Assembly (NCBI GenBank): GCA_964638005.1
Contig: CAZWXS010000019.1
Span: 1-41,729 of the forward strand
Direction of reading: 5' to 3'
DNA from: JAAYYM01 sp964638005
Lineage (GTDB): Bacteria > Bacillota > Clostridia > Lachnospirales > Lachnospiraceae
Length of the DNA: 41,729 nucleotides
A program made the position numbers and the translations under genes. Shown piece by piece: positions 8,356-16,264 of the stretch. Below the pieces are notes generated by a model. The model searched no databases. It was given only the letters and a program-made list of their open reading frames with translations, and was not told the origin of the DNA. Position 1 is the stretch's first letter, and every line of letters begins with the position of its first letter.

Positions 8356-9251
8356 CAGCGTTTACCCTCCTCTTCATCAGCATAATAAACCCAGTATTTC
8401 TGACTCATGAATGCAATCAGGGACAATACCATGACAATAATGAACAATACCCATGCCATTGCACTTGCAAGACCCATATCATGGTTCTTAAATGCACTGT
8501 TGTAAATCAGCAATGAAATCAAAGTTGTAGAATTTCTCGGTCCGCCCTGTGTAATGATATACGGTCCGTTGAACTCCTGAAATGCCTGACACAACTGTGT
8601 AACCAGGTTATAAAATACAACCGGTGTGATCATCGGCAATGTAACCGAGAAAAACTGTCTCGTCTTGCCTGCACCGTCTATAGAGGCTGCTTCATACAGA
8701 TCCGTCGGTACACCTTTCAGCGCTGCCAGAAAGACAACCATCGCCGAACCAAACTGCCATACCCTGAGCAGTGAAATAACGAATAGCGCATAGGTAGGAT
8801 CAGATAACCAGTGAAGGCCTTCGATACCGAATATTGCCAATGCTCCGTTAATCAGTCCGTCATCCCTGAACAATGCCTTCCAAAGTACAGAAATCGCAAC
8901 TGAGCCACCCAGAATGGAAGGAATATAATATGCTGTTCTGAAAAAATTAACACCCTTGATCTTAAAATTCAGAATGTAGGCAATAAACAATGCAAATGCC
9001 AGTTTGAGCGGTACAGTCAAAAATGCATACTTAAATGTAACTCCAAGTGCCTTTGTAATCTTTGTGCTTGTGAATATCTCTTTGTAATTCATCAGACCCG
9101 CCTCGGAAATTCCCTTGAACAGGTTAAAGTCTGTAAAGCTGTATATCAATGAAATTGCAAACGGATATAAACGGAACACCAAAAACCCGATCAGCCACGG
9201 AAGAACAAATAGCAATCCGACATTCCTTTTCCAAAACTTACTTTTTTTCAT
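8355..9251 (-). CDS. Carbohydrate ABC transporter permease, MalF type
   Basis: A 298-residue permease with six predicted membrane segments. 'FVLPWLIGFLVFRLYPFAISLIYS' is the usual CUT1 start, and the EAA loop 'DLYEAASIDGAGKTRQFFSV' is intact. I place the start at the ATG at 9251, inside the 3' end of the GH105 gene, behind GGAGG. A longer reading to 9302 would begin within GH105 without a good site. The overlap of 14 bp suggests coupled translation. It pairs with the downstream MalG-type permease. Confidence 0.92.
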   Translation of the reverse strand: MKKSKFWKRNVGLLFVLPWLIGFLVFRLYPFAISLIYSFTDFNLFKGISEAGLMNYKEIFTSTKITKALGVTFKYAFLTVPLKLAFALFIAYILNFKIKGVNFFRTAYYIPSILGGSVAISVLWKALFRDDGLINGALAIFGIEGLHWLSDPTYALFVISLLRVWQFGSAMVVFLAALKGVPTDLYEAASIDGAGKTRQFFSVTLPMITPVVFYNLVTQLCQAFQEFNGPYIITQGGPRNSTTLISLLIYNSAFKNHDMGLASAMAWVLFIIVMVLSLIAFMSQKYWVYYADEEEGKR

Positions 9252-10362
9252 CAATTCCTGCCTCCATTCCATGTTCCCGAGTGAATAACAATGACTGCGC
9301 ATACGCCATCATAAACGGGCCTACGCCCTTGGAGTCATCTGACACCCTTGGTTCTGATAAATAGTATTCAACACTTCCGTCTCTGGCCTCACCGGGCCCC
9401 AAACCTGCCACCTGGCAGATATCCGTCAGATGTACTTCGTGATTGGTCATCAATAATTTGTGGCAGATCAGCGCCTGTAATACTTCCTCTCCGATCGGTG
9501 CATATTTTTCTGCCGAAAGAACATGCATCCTGCAGCCTTTCAAGATTGCATAAGCAATCATGGCACTTCCCGAAGTTTCTGTATAGTTTGCCTTCACATC
9601 GGCACGATCAATGACCTGATAAAACAGTTTGGTGTCCGGATCCTGATATTTCAAAATTCCTGCAACTGCTTCTTTTAACAAATCCTCATATTTTCGATAC
9701 TGCTCATATATTTCCTGCGACATTGCTTCCATGATGTCCACAAGAGCCATCAGATACCAACCCATGGAACGCAGCCAGAAGTTTGGGGAACACCCCGTCA
9801 CCTGATCAGCCCAAGGCTGTACACGTGCCTCATCATAAGCATGATAATATAAAGTCTTTTCTTCATCATATAAGAATTTTCTGACATTTTCAACCTGATT
9901 CAAAATATCGTTATAATGCTCTTTCCCATCGTACTTTGTCTCATATTCCATGTAGAACGGCAATGCCATATAGACACCGTCTAACCAGATCTGTTTGGGA
10001 TACATTTGTTTGTGGTAAAAGTTTCCGGACTCGGTACGCGGATGCTCTCTGAGCTGATTCATGATAAATTCTATTGCTGACCTGTATTTCTCTTCCTTCG
10101 TTATCTCATAGGCAGTAAAAAGAACCTTACCGGAATTAATACTATCAATGTTGTATTTTCCCAATTCATAGTTATTGATATTTCCGTCAGGTTCTATTAC
10201 TTGCTCTAGATATTGCAGGATAAAGTCTAAATATACTTTATCCTGCGTAGCTTCAAATAACTGCTTGCAGCCCATCAGAACACATCCGTCCTCGTAATTC
10301 CAGTATGTCTGATAATGCTGATAAGAAGAAAGGAAATTTTCAATATATCCTAATATAGACAT
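9238..10362 (-). CDS. GH105 unsaturated rhamnogalacturonyl hydrolase
   Basis: A 374-residue (alpha/alpha)6-barrel enzyme of the YteR/YesR family, which removes the unsaturated galacturonyl unit left by rhamnogalacturonan lyases. Visible family marks are 'WLDGVYMALPFYMEYE' with a conserved Asp, 'FWLRSMGWYLMALVDIM', 'YTETSGSAMIAYAILKG' and 'GPGEARDGSVEYYLSEPRV' before the end. No signal peptide is seen, consistent with work on imported oligosaccharides. GGAG lies just before the ATG. The presence of GH105 implies that an extracellular lyase, not encoded in this window, makes the substrate. Confidence 0.9.
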   Translation of the reverse strand: MSILGYIENFLSSYQHYQTYWNYEDGCVLMGCKQLFEATQDKVYLDFILQYLEQVIEPDGNINNYELGKYNIDSINSGKVLFTAYEITKEEKYRSAIEFIMNQLREHPRTESGNFYHKQMYPKQIWLDGVYMALPFYMEYETKYDGKEHYNDILNQVENVRKFLYDEEKTLYYHAYDEARVQPWADQVTGCSPNFWLRSMGWYLMALVDIMEAMSQEIYEQYRKYEDLLKEAVAGILKYQDPDTKLFYQVIDRADVKANYTETSGSAMIAYAILKGCRMHVLSAEKYAPIGEEVLQALICHKLLMTNHEVHLTDICQVAGLGPGEARDGSVEYYLSEPRVSDDSKGVGPFMMAYAQSLLFTREHGMEAGIDEKK

Positions 10363-10384
10363 ATGATCTCCTATTCAATTCCTC

Positions 10385-11773
10385 TTATTTTGCCAAAACA
10401 TCTCCGATACCATTCATCAGCACTTCTGCTGCCTGACTTGCATCATAATCGCCATAACTGAAGCCTGCCTGTGCATCATAATATACACCGTCTGAACTCT
10501 TCAGTTCTGCATCCTCAAATTTCGGATCCAAGTTGAAGTCAACCCAATCAAGTACCTTGCCGTTTGCTTCTACTACCATAGGATTCAAAAGATCATTATC
10601 CTGACATACCTTCAATCCTGCCTGGCTGAGCGGAATACCTCTCTCAGATGCCATCAGTTTGATACCTTCATCTTCATTTAACAAGAAGTTGATCAGCATA
10701 GCTGCTTCCTTCTGATGTTCACATGTCTCTGAGATTGCAAATGCAAGTGATACCTTTGCATATCCGCCGTGGAACTCTCCCATATCTTCAAAGTAGTTAC
10801 CTACGACCATTTCATTGCCTTCTTCAAGTGCATCCTTAAATTTTCCTGCTGAAGAATCCCATTCAAAGATACCTGCGTATTTGCCTTCGATCCACTTAGG
10901 GTTCTTGTCAAGTGATGCAGCACCGTCTCCGAGGATTGTCTCGATGGAAGGAATAACATGTGCATCTTCCATCTTCTGCAGGAATTCAAAACCTGTAGCG
11001 ATTTCTTCCTGCGTATAGTTCAACTGGTTATCAACTACCCAGTCCTTACCATAAACTGATTCCAGATAATAAACCATGAAGATCATTCTGTCATACTCGC
11101 CCATAGCGATCGGATAGTAATCGTCACCAAGTGCTGTCTTAAAAGTTTCTCCGGCTGCCATCAATTCTTCAAGAGTCGTCGGAACTGCGATTCCTGCCTT
11201 CTCAAATGTTGTCTGGTTCCAGTAGAAGATACGTCCTGTCATAGCAACCGGGATTGCCTGCAGTTCTCCATTGACTGTACAAGCATCAAGTGCTGACTGG
11301 CTGAACTGTGTCAGGTCGATTGTATCTGATAATGTATTCAGGTCTACAAATGCGCTTCCGTCTGAACTGAAAGATGTGATCCAGTTCCAGTTGATCTGAT
11401 TAACATCAGGTGCTGTACCTGCGTAGAATGCTGTAGACATTGTATCTTCCCATCCGTCCCACACACCGAAGTTCGGCTCTACTGTAATTCCGGGATATGT
11501 TTCCATAAATTTATCAATTGCTGCCTGTGTAGCTTCATGTCTGCCGTCGCCGCCCCACCATGACATCGTGAGTGTACATTCTTCATAGCCTGCATCTGTT
11601 GCTGCTGCTTCCTCTGCTGCAGGTTCTTCTGCCGCCGGTTCTTCCGCTGCTGCTTCTTCTGCCACCGGCTCTGCTGCAGGTTCTGCTGCGGGCTCTGTCT
11701 TCGCTCCGCATCCAACCATTGAAAGTATCATTGCTGCTGACAGTATCACTGCCAATAATTTGTTCCTTCTCAT
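10385..11773 (-). CDS. Extracellular sugar-binding lipoprotein of an ABC importer
   Basis: A 462-residue CUT1 solute-binding protein and the first gene of the pectin operon. It starts with a lipoprotein signal, 'LAVILSAAMILSMVGC', with the lipid-anchor Cys at about residue 22. A low-complexity Ala/Glu/Pro linker follows (about residues 25-60, PAAEP- and AAEEP-type repeats), then the binding domain from 'CTLTMSWWGGDGRHEATQAAI'. The linker probably works as a cell-wall spacer. The ATG at 11773 sits five bases after AGGAGG; a longer reading to 11809 has no support. Substrate specificity is inferred from the GH28 and GH105 neighbours. Confidence 0.93.
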   Translation of the reverse strand: MRRNKLLAVILSAAMILSMVGCGAKTEPAAEPAAEPVAEEAAAEEPAAEEPAAEEAAATDAGYEECTLTMSWWGGDGRHEATQAAIDKFMETYPGITVEPNFGVWDGWEDTMSTAFYAGTAPDVNQINWNWITSFSSDGSAFVDLNTLSDTIDLTQFSQSALDACTVNGELQAIPVAMTGRIFYWNQTTFEKAGIAVPTTLEELMAAGETFKTALGDDYYPIAMGEYDRMIFMVYYLESVYGKDWVVDNQLNYTQEEIATGFEFLQKMEDAHVIPSIETILGDGAASLDKNPKWIEGKYAGIFEWDSSAGKFKDALEEGNEMVVGNYFEDMGEFHGGYAKVSLAFAISETCEHQKEAAMLINFLLNEDEGIKLMASERGIPLSQAGLKVCQDNDLLNPMVVEANGKVLDWVDFNLDPKFEDAELKSSDGVYYDAQAGFSYGDYDASQAAEVLMNGIGDVLAK

Positions 11774-11791
11774 AATAACCTCCTGTAATTT

Positions 11792-11814
11792 CGTAATTGC
11801 CCCATGCAATTACG
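11792..11814 (-). promoter_or_regulatory. Inverted repeat in the leader of the pectin operon
   Basis: CGTAATTGC and GCAATTACG form a perfect 9-bp inverted repeat around CCCAT, directly upstream of the ribosome binding site of the binding-protein gene. It may be an operator for the divergent AraC regulator or a leader hairpin. Confidence 0.5.
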
Positions 11815-11900
11815 TTGTTGTTTATGAGTGCAATATTACCATTTATTTTTGATGATTTCTACAAATAAACCGACATCTTAACCTCGAATTACAGGTTTTT

Positions 11901-11913
11901 TGTGATTTTCACA
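11901..11913. promoter_or_regulatory. Short palindrome TGTGA-TTT-TCACA between divergent genes
   Basis: A perfect 5-bp inverted repeat with a 3-base centre lies mid-way in the AraC/binding-protein intergenic region. It recalls the half sites of CRP but the spacing (3 rather than 6) is wrong. Possible regulator site. Confidence 0.3.
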
Positions 11914-11924
11914 TTCCTTTTTGA

Positions 11925-11953
11925 TTGCGATAATCTTTAAAAACGTGTATAGT
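11925..11953 (+). promoter_or_regulatory. Predicted promoter of the AraC regulator
   Basis: TTGCGA (11925-11930), a 17-bp spacer and TATAGT (11948-11953) point toward the AraC gene. Confidence 0.55.
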
Positions 11954-11963
11954 GTAACTATAG

Positions 11964-11986
11964 GATTAAGGGTATCTCCCTTAATC
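11964..11986 (+). promoter_or_regulatory. Inverted repeat in the AraC leader
   Basis: GATTAAGGG and CCCTTAATC form a perfect 9-bp inverted repeat with a 5-base centre, just downstream of the predicted promoter and 10 bases before the ribosome binding site. It is a candidate operator for autoregulation or a leader hairpin. Confidence 0.5.
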
Positions 11987-12009
11987 ATAACATAATAGGA
12001 GTGATGTAT

Positions 12010-12819
12010 ATGAGTGGTATCCGTATAGACAAGATCAAACGTTCCTCAAGTTTTTCCATGTCAAAGGATCATGTACATGATTATTATGAATTGTATACGA
12101 TTCTGTCCGGTCAGTGCCGGTTCTTTGTGGAAACAAACATCTTTTCCGTCACGGCGGGCAGCGGTGTCATCATCGCCCCCGGAACCCTGCACCATACAAC
12201 TGCATATTCCGGTGCTTCCTATGAACGTTTTATCATTTATTTTCATAAGGAAGATATCCAGCCGGAGGTATGGCGCACTGCCACTGCTCTCATGCCGGAT
12301 TTTTTTGAATCCAGAAAAATCACCGTTCCAAACTTCCATCACAAGGAGCTGTCCGAGCTGATGCAAAAGATACATATAGAAGCAAAATCTCCCGGAGAAG
12401 CATCTTCTCTGCTGCTCACCTGCTATACGCATGAGTTTCTTCTGCTCCTGCTCCGCTATCAGGACATCACGACCGTACAAAATGAAATCTCCGATCCTAC
12501 CGCCGCTGCGATTTCACAGGCTGCAGAATATATTTCCTCTCATCTGATGAACGACATTACACTTGAGGACGCAGCAAATGTCGCAAATTTGAGTTCTACC
12601 TATTTTTCAAAAAAATTCAAGGAATTGACCGGCGTCGGCTTCAAGGAATACATGAACCACCAGCGGATCAAACAGGCCTCCACCCTATTGCTTCAAACCA
12701 ATCACTCCATCACTGAAATATCGGAAGAATGCGGTTTTCACAACAGCAATTATTTCGGTGACCTGTTCAAGCAGATGCGCGGCGTATCTCCAAGCACTTA
12801 TCGCAAAATGAAGATTTAA
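12010..12819 (+). CDS. AraC-family regulator of the pectin operon
   Basis: A 269-residue regulator. The N-terminal cupin domain (about residues 15-100, with 'HDYYELYTILSGQCRFFV' and 'GSGVIIAPGTLHHT') should bind a sugar signal. The C-terminal part has two helix-turn-helix motifs ('TLEDAANVANLSSTYFSKKF' and 'SITEISEECGFHNSNYFGDL'). The ATG at 12010 is eight bases from AGGAG; in-frame GTG/ATG codons at 12001 and 12004 overlap or crowd that site. It is divergent from the binding-protein gene, the usual place for the activator of such an operon. Confidence 0.9.
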   Translation: MSGIRIDKIKRSSSFSMSKDHVHDYYELYTILSGQCRFFVETNIFSVTAGSGVIIAPGTLHHTTAYSGASYERFIIYFHKEDIQPEVWRTATALMPDFFESRKITVPNFHHKELSELMQKIHIEAKSPGEASSLLLTCYTHEFLLLLLRYQDITTVQNEISDPTAAAISQAAEYISSHLMNDITLEDAANVANLSSTYFSKKFKELTGVGFKEYMNHQRIKQASTLLLQTNHSITEISEECGFHNSNYFGDLFKQMRGVSPSTYRKMKI

Positions 12820-12860
12820 TTCCTTGTTGTCAGAAATCGGACGATTTGTGTGAAAATTTG

Positions 12861-12889
12861 CTGACAAATGCATGTAAATAAGTTATAAC
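12861..12889 (+). promoter_or_regulatory. Predicted aquaporin promoter
   Basis: CTGACA, a 17-bp spacer and TATAAC lie 37 bases before the aquaporin start codon. Confidence 0.55.
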
Positions 12890-12926
12890 AGAAACATCAT
12901 ATGAGGCTAAAGGAGGAATTGTTTTT

Positions 12927-13622
12927 ATGAAGAAATACGTTGCAGAATTTATTGGTACTTTTGTTTTGGTTGTGTTCGGCTGCGGAAGTGCCGTTGCCGC
13001 CAACACATTACTTTCAAATGCAGGACAGCCGATTCCGCTGGCATTGTCCACACTTTTAATTGCTTTTGCATTCGGTCTTGTCATCGTTGCGATGGCATAC
13101 TCTATCGGTAATGTGTCAGGCTGTCACATCAATCCCGCTGTTTCTCTTGCTATGCTGATCTTACGTAAGATTGACGTCAAAGACTTTGTTGGCTACATCC
13201 TTGCACAGATAATCGGTGCAACCGCAGGCGCCGGAGTTCTTGTATTTATGTTTGGATCCAATGCAAGTCTCGGTACAAACGGTTATGGAGCAAGCAGTGC
13301 TCTCGGAATCAATGCAGGACAGGCATTCGTAGTAGAAGTTATCCTGACATTCGTATTCGTAATCGCAATCATCGGTGTTACCTCTACAGTAGAAAACAGT
13401 TCCGTAGCAGGCATCGTCATCGGTCTTGCACTGGTACTCGTACATATCCTTGGAATCCCCTTCACAGGAACTTCCGTGAATCCGGCAAGAAGTTTAGGTC
13501 CTGCTATCGTAGCAGGCGGTGAAGCCATCACACAGGTCTGGGTATTTCTTCTCGCCCCACTCGTAGGTGGTGCACTTGCAGCATTTGTGTATAATTATAT
13601 TTCTACCGGAAAAGACAGATAA
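12927..13622 (+). CDS. Aquaporin (MIP family), AqpZ-like
   Basis: A 231-residue six-helix channel protein of the cytoplasmic membrane. Both NPA boxes are intact: 'HINPAVS' (NPA at 69-71) and 'TSVNPARS' (185-187). A His in 'LVLVHILGIPFTG' (about 173) and the Arg after the second NPA match the narrow water-type selectivity filter, so water transport is more likely than glycerol uptake. The gene is alone, with its own promoter and a strong terminator, and no glycerol kinase is nearby. AAAGGAGG lies before the ATG. Confidence 0.93.
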   Translation: MKKYVAEFIGTFVLVVFGCGSAVAANTLLSNAGQPIPLALSTLLIAFAFGLVIVAMAYSIGNVSGCHINPAVSLAMLILRKIDVKDFVGYILAQIIGATAGAGVLVFMFGSNASLGTNGYGASSALGINAGQAFVVEVILTFVFVIAIIGVTSTVENSSVAGIVIGLALVLVHILGIPFTGTSVNPARSLGPAIVAGGEAITQVWVFLLAPLVGGALAAFVYNYISTGKDR

Positions 13623-13650
13623 ATATGTGCCGTCAGGTACACTCAATAAA

Positions 13651-13694
13651 AGCCGCTGACTCAATGGATTAGTCCATCAGTCAGCGGCTCTTTT
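13651..13694 (+). terminator. Strong terminator after the aquaporin
   Basis: An 11-bp stem AGCCGCTGACT / AGTCAGCGGCT (13651-13661 with 13679-13689) is followed by CTTTTAT. Confidence 0.9.
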
Positions 13695-13772
13695 ATGTTG
13701 ATTCACTCGCCTTTGAACAAAAGACGTGCTGTTCATATATGTCTTCTTTGCATTATCTAGCGTTTTGCAATC

Positions 13773-14501
13773 TTAATCATGCCTCTCATCTGCATTATCA
13801 TAGGTCTCACAGAAGCGTGCAGACGGTGACAACGGTTCTCCTGCCTCGTACAGATGTGAGGTATCACCAAATGCATGCACTCGAAAATAAGCAATGCCCT
13901 TGCGGCGTTCCTCACTGGCAACCGTAGTGATTGAAGTCGGCGCAGCACACATACCGTGCCACAAAACCATCGGTGTCACACCAAGCAAATGTCCTAACAG
14001 AACACACTGCACTCCGAAATGACAAAACAGTACGACAGTATCATTATTTGCCTGTTCCACACGATAATAGTTTTTTTCTCTGATATAACCGTATCCGGCA
14101 AGCAATTCATCAAAACTCTGTGTCACCCATTCATACTCTTCCTTGACCTTTGCTTCCTGCATGATGTCCGTTGAGGTCCAACGCTTTGAATCGTAGTAGG
14201 CCGGTTCTGTCGTCCATGTGTCCGGCAGCCAGTCCCACACAATTGAAAGACCTTCCTTGTCCGGCCGGTGGATTCGCGGTGCAAATTCCCGCAGCCACTC
14301 GCATTCAATTGCCTCGCGGTTCATTGCTTTCAATGTAAAAGAAGCCGTATCCTTGGCACGTCCAAGTGGTGATACATAAAACTCCTTTACGTCCATCTTC
14401 TCGATTCTGTGCGACAGAATCTCCGCCTCCCTCCATCCCTTTTCCGTAAGGGAATCAATTTCATAATTTGGATCTCCATGTCTGACAAATAAAATCTTCA
14501 T
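13773..14501 (-). CDS. Histidine phosphatase family protein
   Basis: A 242-residue member of the phosphoglycerate-mutase-like branch. 'KILFVRHGDPNYE' gives the RHG motif with the catalytic His near residue 8, 'FYVSPLGRAKDTASFT' holds the second Arg, and 'VVLFCHFGVQCVLL' holds the second catalytic His. The substrate cannot be told; members range from sugar phosphatases to mutases. It is 15 bp downstream of the HAD hydrolase gene and likely co-transcribed with it, suggesting general phosphate-ester clean-up. Confidence 0.88.
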   Translation of the reverse strand: MKILFVRHGDPNYEIDSLTEKGWREAEILSHRIEKMDVKEFYVSPLGRAKDTASFTLKAMNREAIECEWLREFAPRIHRPDKEGLSIVWDWLPDTWTTEPAYYDSKRWTSTDIMQEAKVKEEYEWVTQSFDELLAGYGYIREKNYYRVEQANNDTVVLFCHFGVQCVLLGHLLGVTPMVLWHGMCAAPTSITTVASEERRKGIAYFRVHAFGDTSHLYEAGEPLSPSARFCETYDNADERHD

Positions 14502-14516
14502 TCCATTCTTCCATCC

Positions 14517-15332
14517 TTAAAGTATAAATTTTTCAATTACCTCAGATATTCCATCATGATGATTATCATTTACAGTCACATAATCAGCTGCTTTCTTTGC
14601 AATCTCCGTACCGTTTGCCATAGCAACACCGACTCCCGCTGCTTCAAGCATAGTCGTATCATTTTCCTCATCACCGACAGCGACCGAATTCTCAATCGGT
14701 ATATCCAGATACTTACACAAGAAACGAATTCCGTTTCCCTTTGTCGAGGCAAGTGAACCATACTCCAACAGCCTCGGACTTGAAAATGTAGAAGAAACTT
14801 TGCCCTCAGCCCAAGGCTCCATCGAAGCACGGAATGCTTCCAGACGTTCACGCCCCTCGAGATCCATGACAATAATCTTCATCGGTTCCTCTGTCAGAGT
14901 TCCTAAAATATCATCTGTCACTATCACTGGCATCTTAATGTGCTCCTTGTAATGATTCAGTTCCGGTGTATCCCACTGGCTGACGATATGCGTTGCCGAA
15001 TAGGTATGTACATGACGCCCCGCGTCACGTGCTCGGTCAAATATGTATTTGACATATGCAAGCGGAATTGATGACCGCAGTAACGTCTTCTTCTCATAGC
15101 AGTCATAGATCAGCCCGCCGTTATATGCAGACACATAAAAGCCCGGGCCTGCAAATCCAAATTGCTCTGCCACTGCAAGTACGCTGTTGATCGGCCGTCC
15201 CGAGGACAGCACAAACTTATGTCCTGCTGCCTGCATATGGTGTATCATGTCAAGTGTATGCGTGCTGATATTCTTATCTCTGTCTAATAGCGTTCCGTCC
15301 AGATCCGTAAATAATATTTTTATCGCATTCAT
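14517..15332 (-). CDS. Cof-type HAD-IIB phosphatase
   Basis: A 271-residue HAD hydrolase. Motif I is 'LFTDLDGTLLDRD' with nucleophile and acid Asp residues, motif II 'KFVLSSGRP', motif III the Lys of 'ASTKGNGI', and motif IV 'AVGDEENDTTMLEAAG'. The IIB cap lies between motifs II and III, as in Cof, YwpJ and YidA. These enzymes remove phosphate from small sugar phosphates or cofactors such as PLP and FMN; the exact substrate is not readable. AAGGAG precedes the ATG. Confidence 0.92.
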   Translation of the reverse strand: MNAIKILFTDLDGTLLDRDKNISTHTLDMIHHMQAAGHKFVLSSGRPINSVLAVAEQFGFAGPGFYVSAYNGGLIYDCYEKKTLLRSSIPLAYVKYIFDRARDAGRHVHTYSATHIVSQWDTPELNHYKEHIKMPVIVTDDILGTLTEEPMKIIVMDLEGRERLEAFRASMEPWAEGKVSSTFSSPRLLEYGSLASTKGNGIRFLCKYLDIPIENSVAVGDEENDTTMLEAAGVGVAMANGTEIAKKAADYVTVNDNHHDGISEVIEKFIL

Positions 15333-15400
15333 CCGTAATCATCTCCTTCAACCATGCAAAATATGCCTCAAAATTTTCACATCGTTATCACAACTCGCGT

Positions 15401-15426
15401 AAAAAGCCGCATCACTTCCTGCGGCT
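15401..15426 (-). terminator. Terminator of the PHP gene
   Basis: On the minus strand AGCCGCA / TGCGGCT forms a 7-bp stem followed by TTTTTACG. The left arm covers the last codons and stop of the PHP gene. Confidence 0.75.
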
Positions 15427-16263
15427 CTTGTAGTCTTTTAAGATATCCAATAATTCCTCCGGCACAAACAGCTTTCCATAACCAACAGCCAGATCCGTAT
15501 CCGGCTTGGTTGTCCCATGAAAGTCAGAACCGCCTGTGATGAGCAGATCATACTTCTTGGCAAGGCGTTTGATATCCCGTTCGTCACTCGGGGTATAAGT
15601 CGTATAAACAGCCTCGAGTCCTTCTAACCCCTCATCCTTCAGACGAGCGACAAAAGCATCCAGCTTTGTGCTACCCATATGATATAATACAGGATGCGCC
15701 AGTATCGCAATTCCTCCTGCTTTGTGAATGAGCTCAATCGCCTGTTCCGGCGTGACCTTTTCGCGGGGAATAAAACATGGGCCTGTATCACTGATATATC
15801 GGTCAAAAGCTTCCCTCATGGACTTGATCTGTCCTGTCTCATACATATACTTGGCATAGAGCCCGCGGGTAACCACTGAATCCGGAAATCGTTCCCGTAA
15901 TTGTTCCATAGAAATATCGATTCCGTGTTCCCTTAACTTCACGCACATTTTCACGTTGCGCAGTTCACGGGATTCCTGAAAGTTCTTTAAATATTCGCAA
16001 AAATCTTCATTTTGATAATCAATATACAGTCCAAGGATATGCACATCATGTCCGTCGTTTTCTGTAGACAGTTCTATACCCGGCACAACTTCTACAGACT
16101 TATCCGCAGCGTATGAAAGTGCTTCTTCCAATCCGTCTACCGTGTCGTGGTCAGTCAACGCAAATGCACGCAGTCCCTTTTCCAGGGCATAATCCACGAG
16201 TTCTGCGGGAGAACAGGAACCATCCGATTTATTTGAATGTACATGCAGATCTACTCTGTTCAT
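15412..16263 (-). CDS. PHP-domain phosphoesterase
   Basis: A protein of about 283 residues. The start 'VDLHVHSNKSDGSCSP' is the metal-binding HxH...SDG motif of PHP enzymes, followed by 'AFALTDHDTVDG', 'EVVPGIELSTE', 'AILAHPVLY' and 'GGSDFHG', all metal ligands. The form matches the TrpH/YciV group, which includes 3',5'-nucleoside bisphosphate phosphatases and 5'-3' exoribonucleases (RNase AM). The ATG at 16263 lies 1 bp after the ABC-F stop; an in-frame ATG 12 bases earlier is possible. It is read with the ABC-F gene. Confidence 0.85.
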   Translation of the reverse strand: MNRVDLHVHSNKSDGSCSPAELVDYALEKGLRAFALTDHDTVDGLEEALSYAADKSVEVVPGIELSTENDGHDVHILGLYIDYQNEDFCEYLKNFQESRELRNVKMCVKLREHGIDISMEQLRERFPDSVVTRGLYAKYMYETGQIKSMREAFDRYISDTGPCFIPREKVTPEQAIELIHKAGGIAILAHPVLYHMGSTKLDAFVARLKDEGLEGLEAVYTTYTPSDERDIKRLAKKYDLLITGGSDFHGTTKPDTDLAVGYGKLFVPEELLDILKDYKSRRK

Positions 16264-16264
16264 A

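Noticed and set aside
11572..11775. Leu/Pro-rich plus-strand reading opposite the binding-protein gene
   Set aside because: It is the complement of the Ala/Glu linker of the real lipoprotein gene.
11901..11913. CRP-type site
   Set aside because: Half sites fit but are 3 bp apart instead of 6, and CRP control is not expected in Clostridia.
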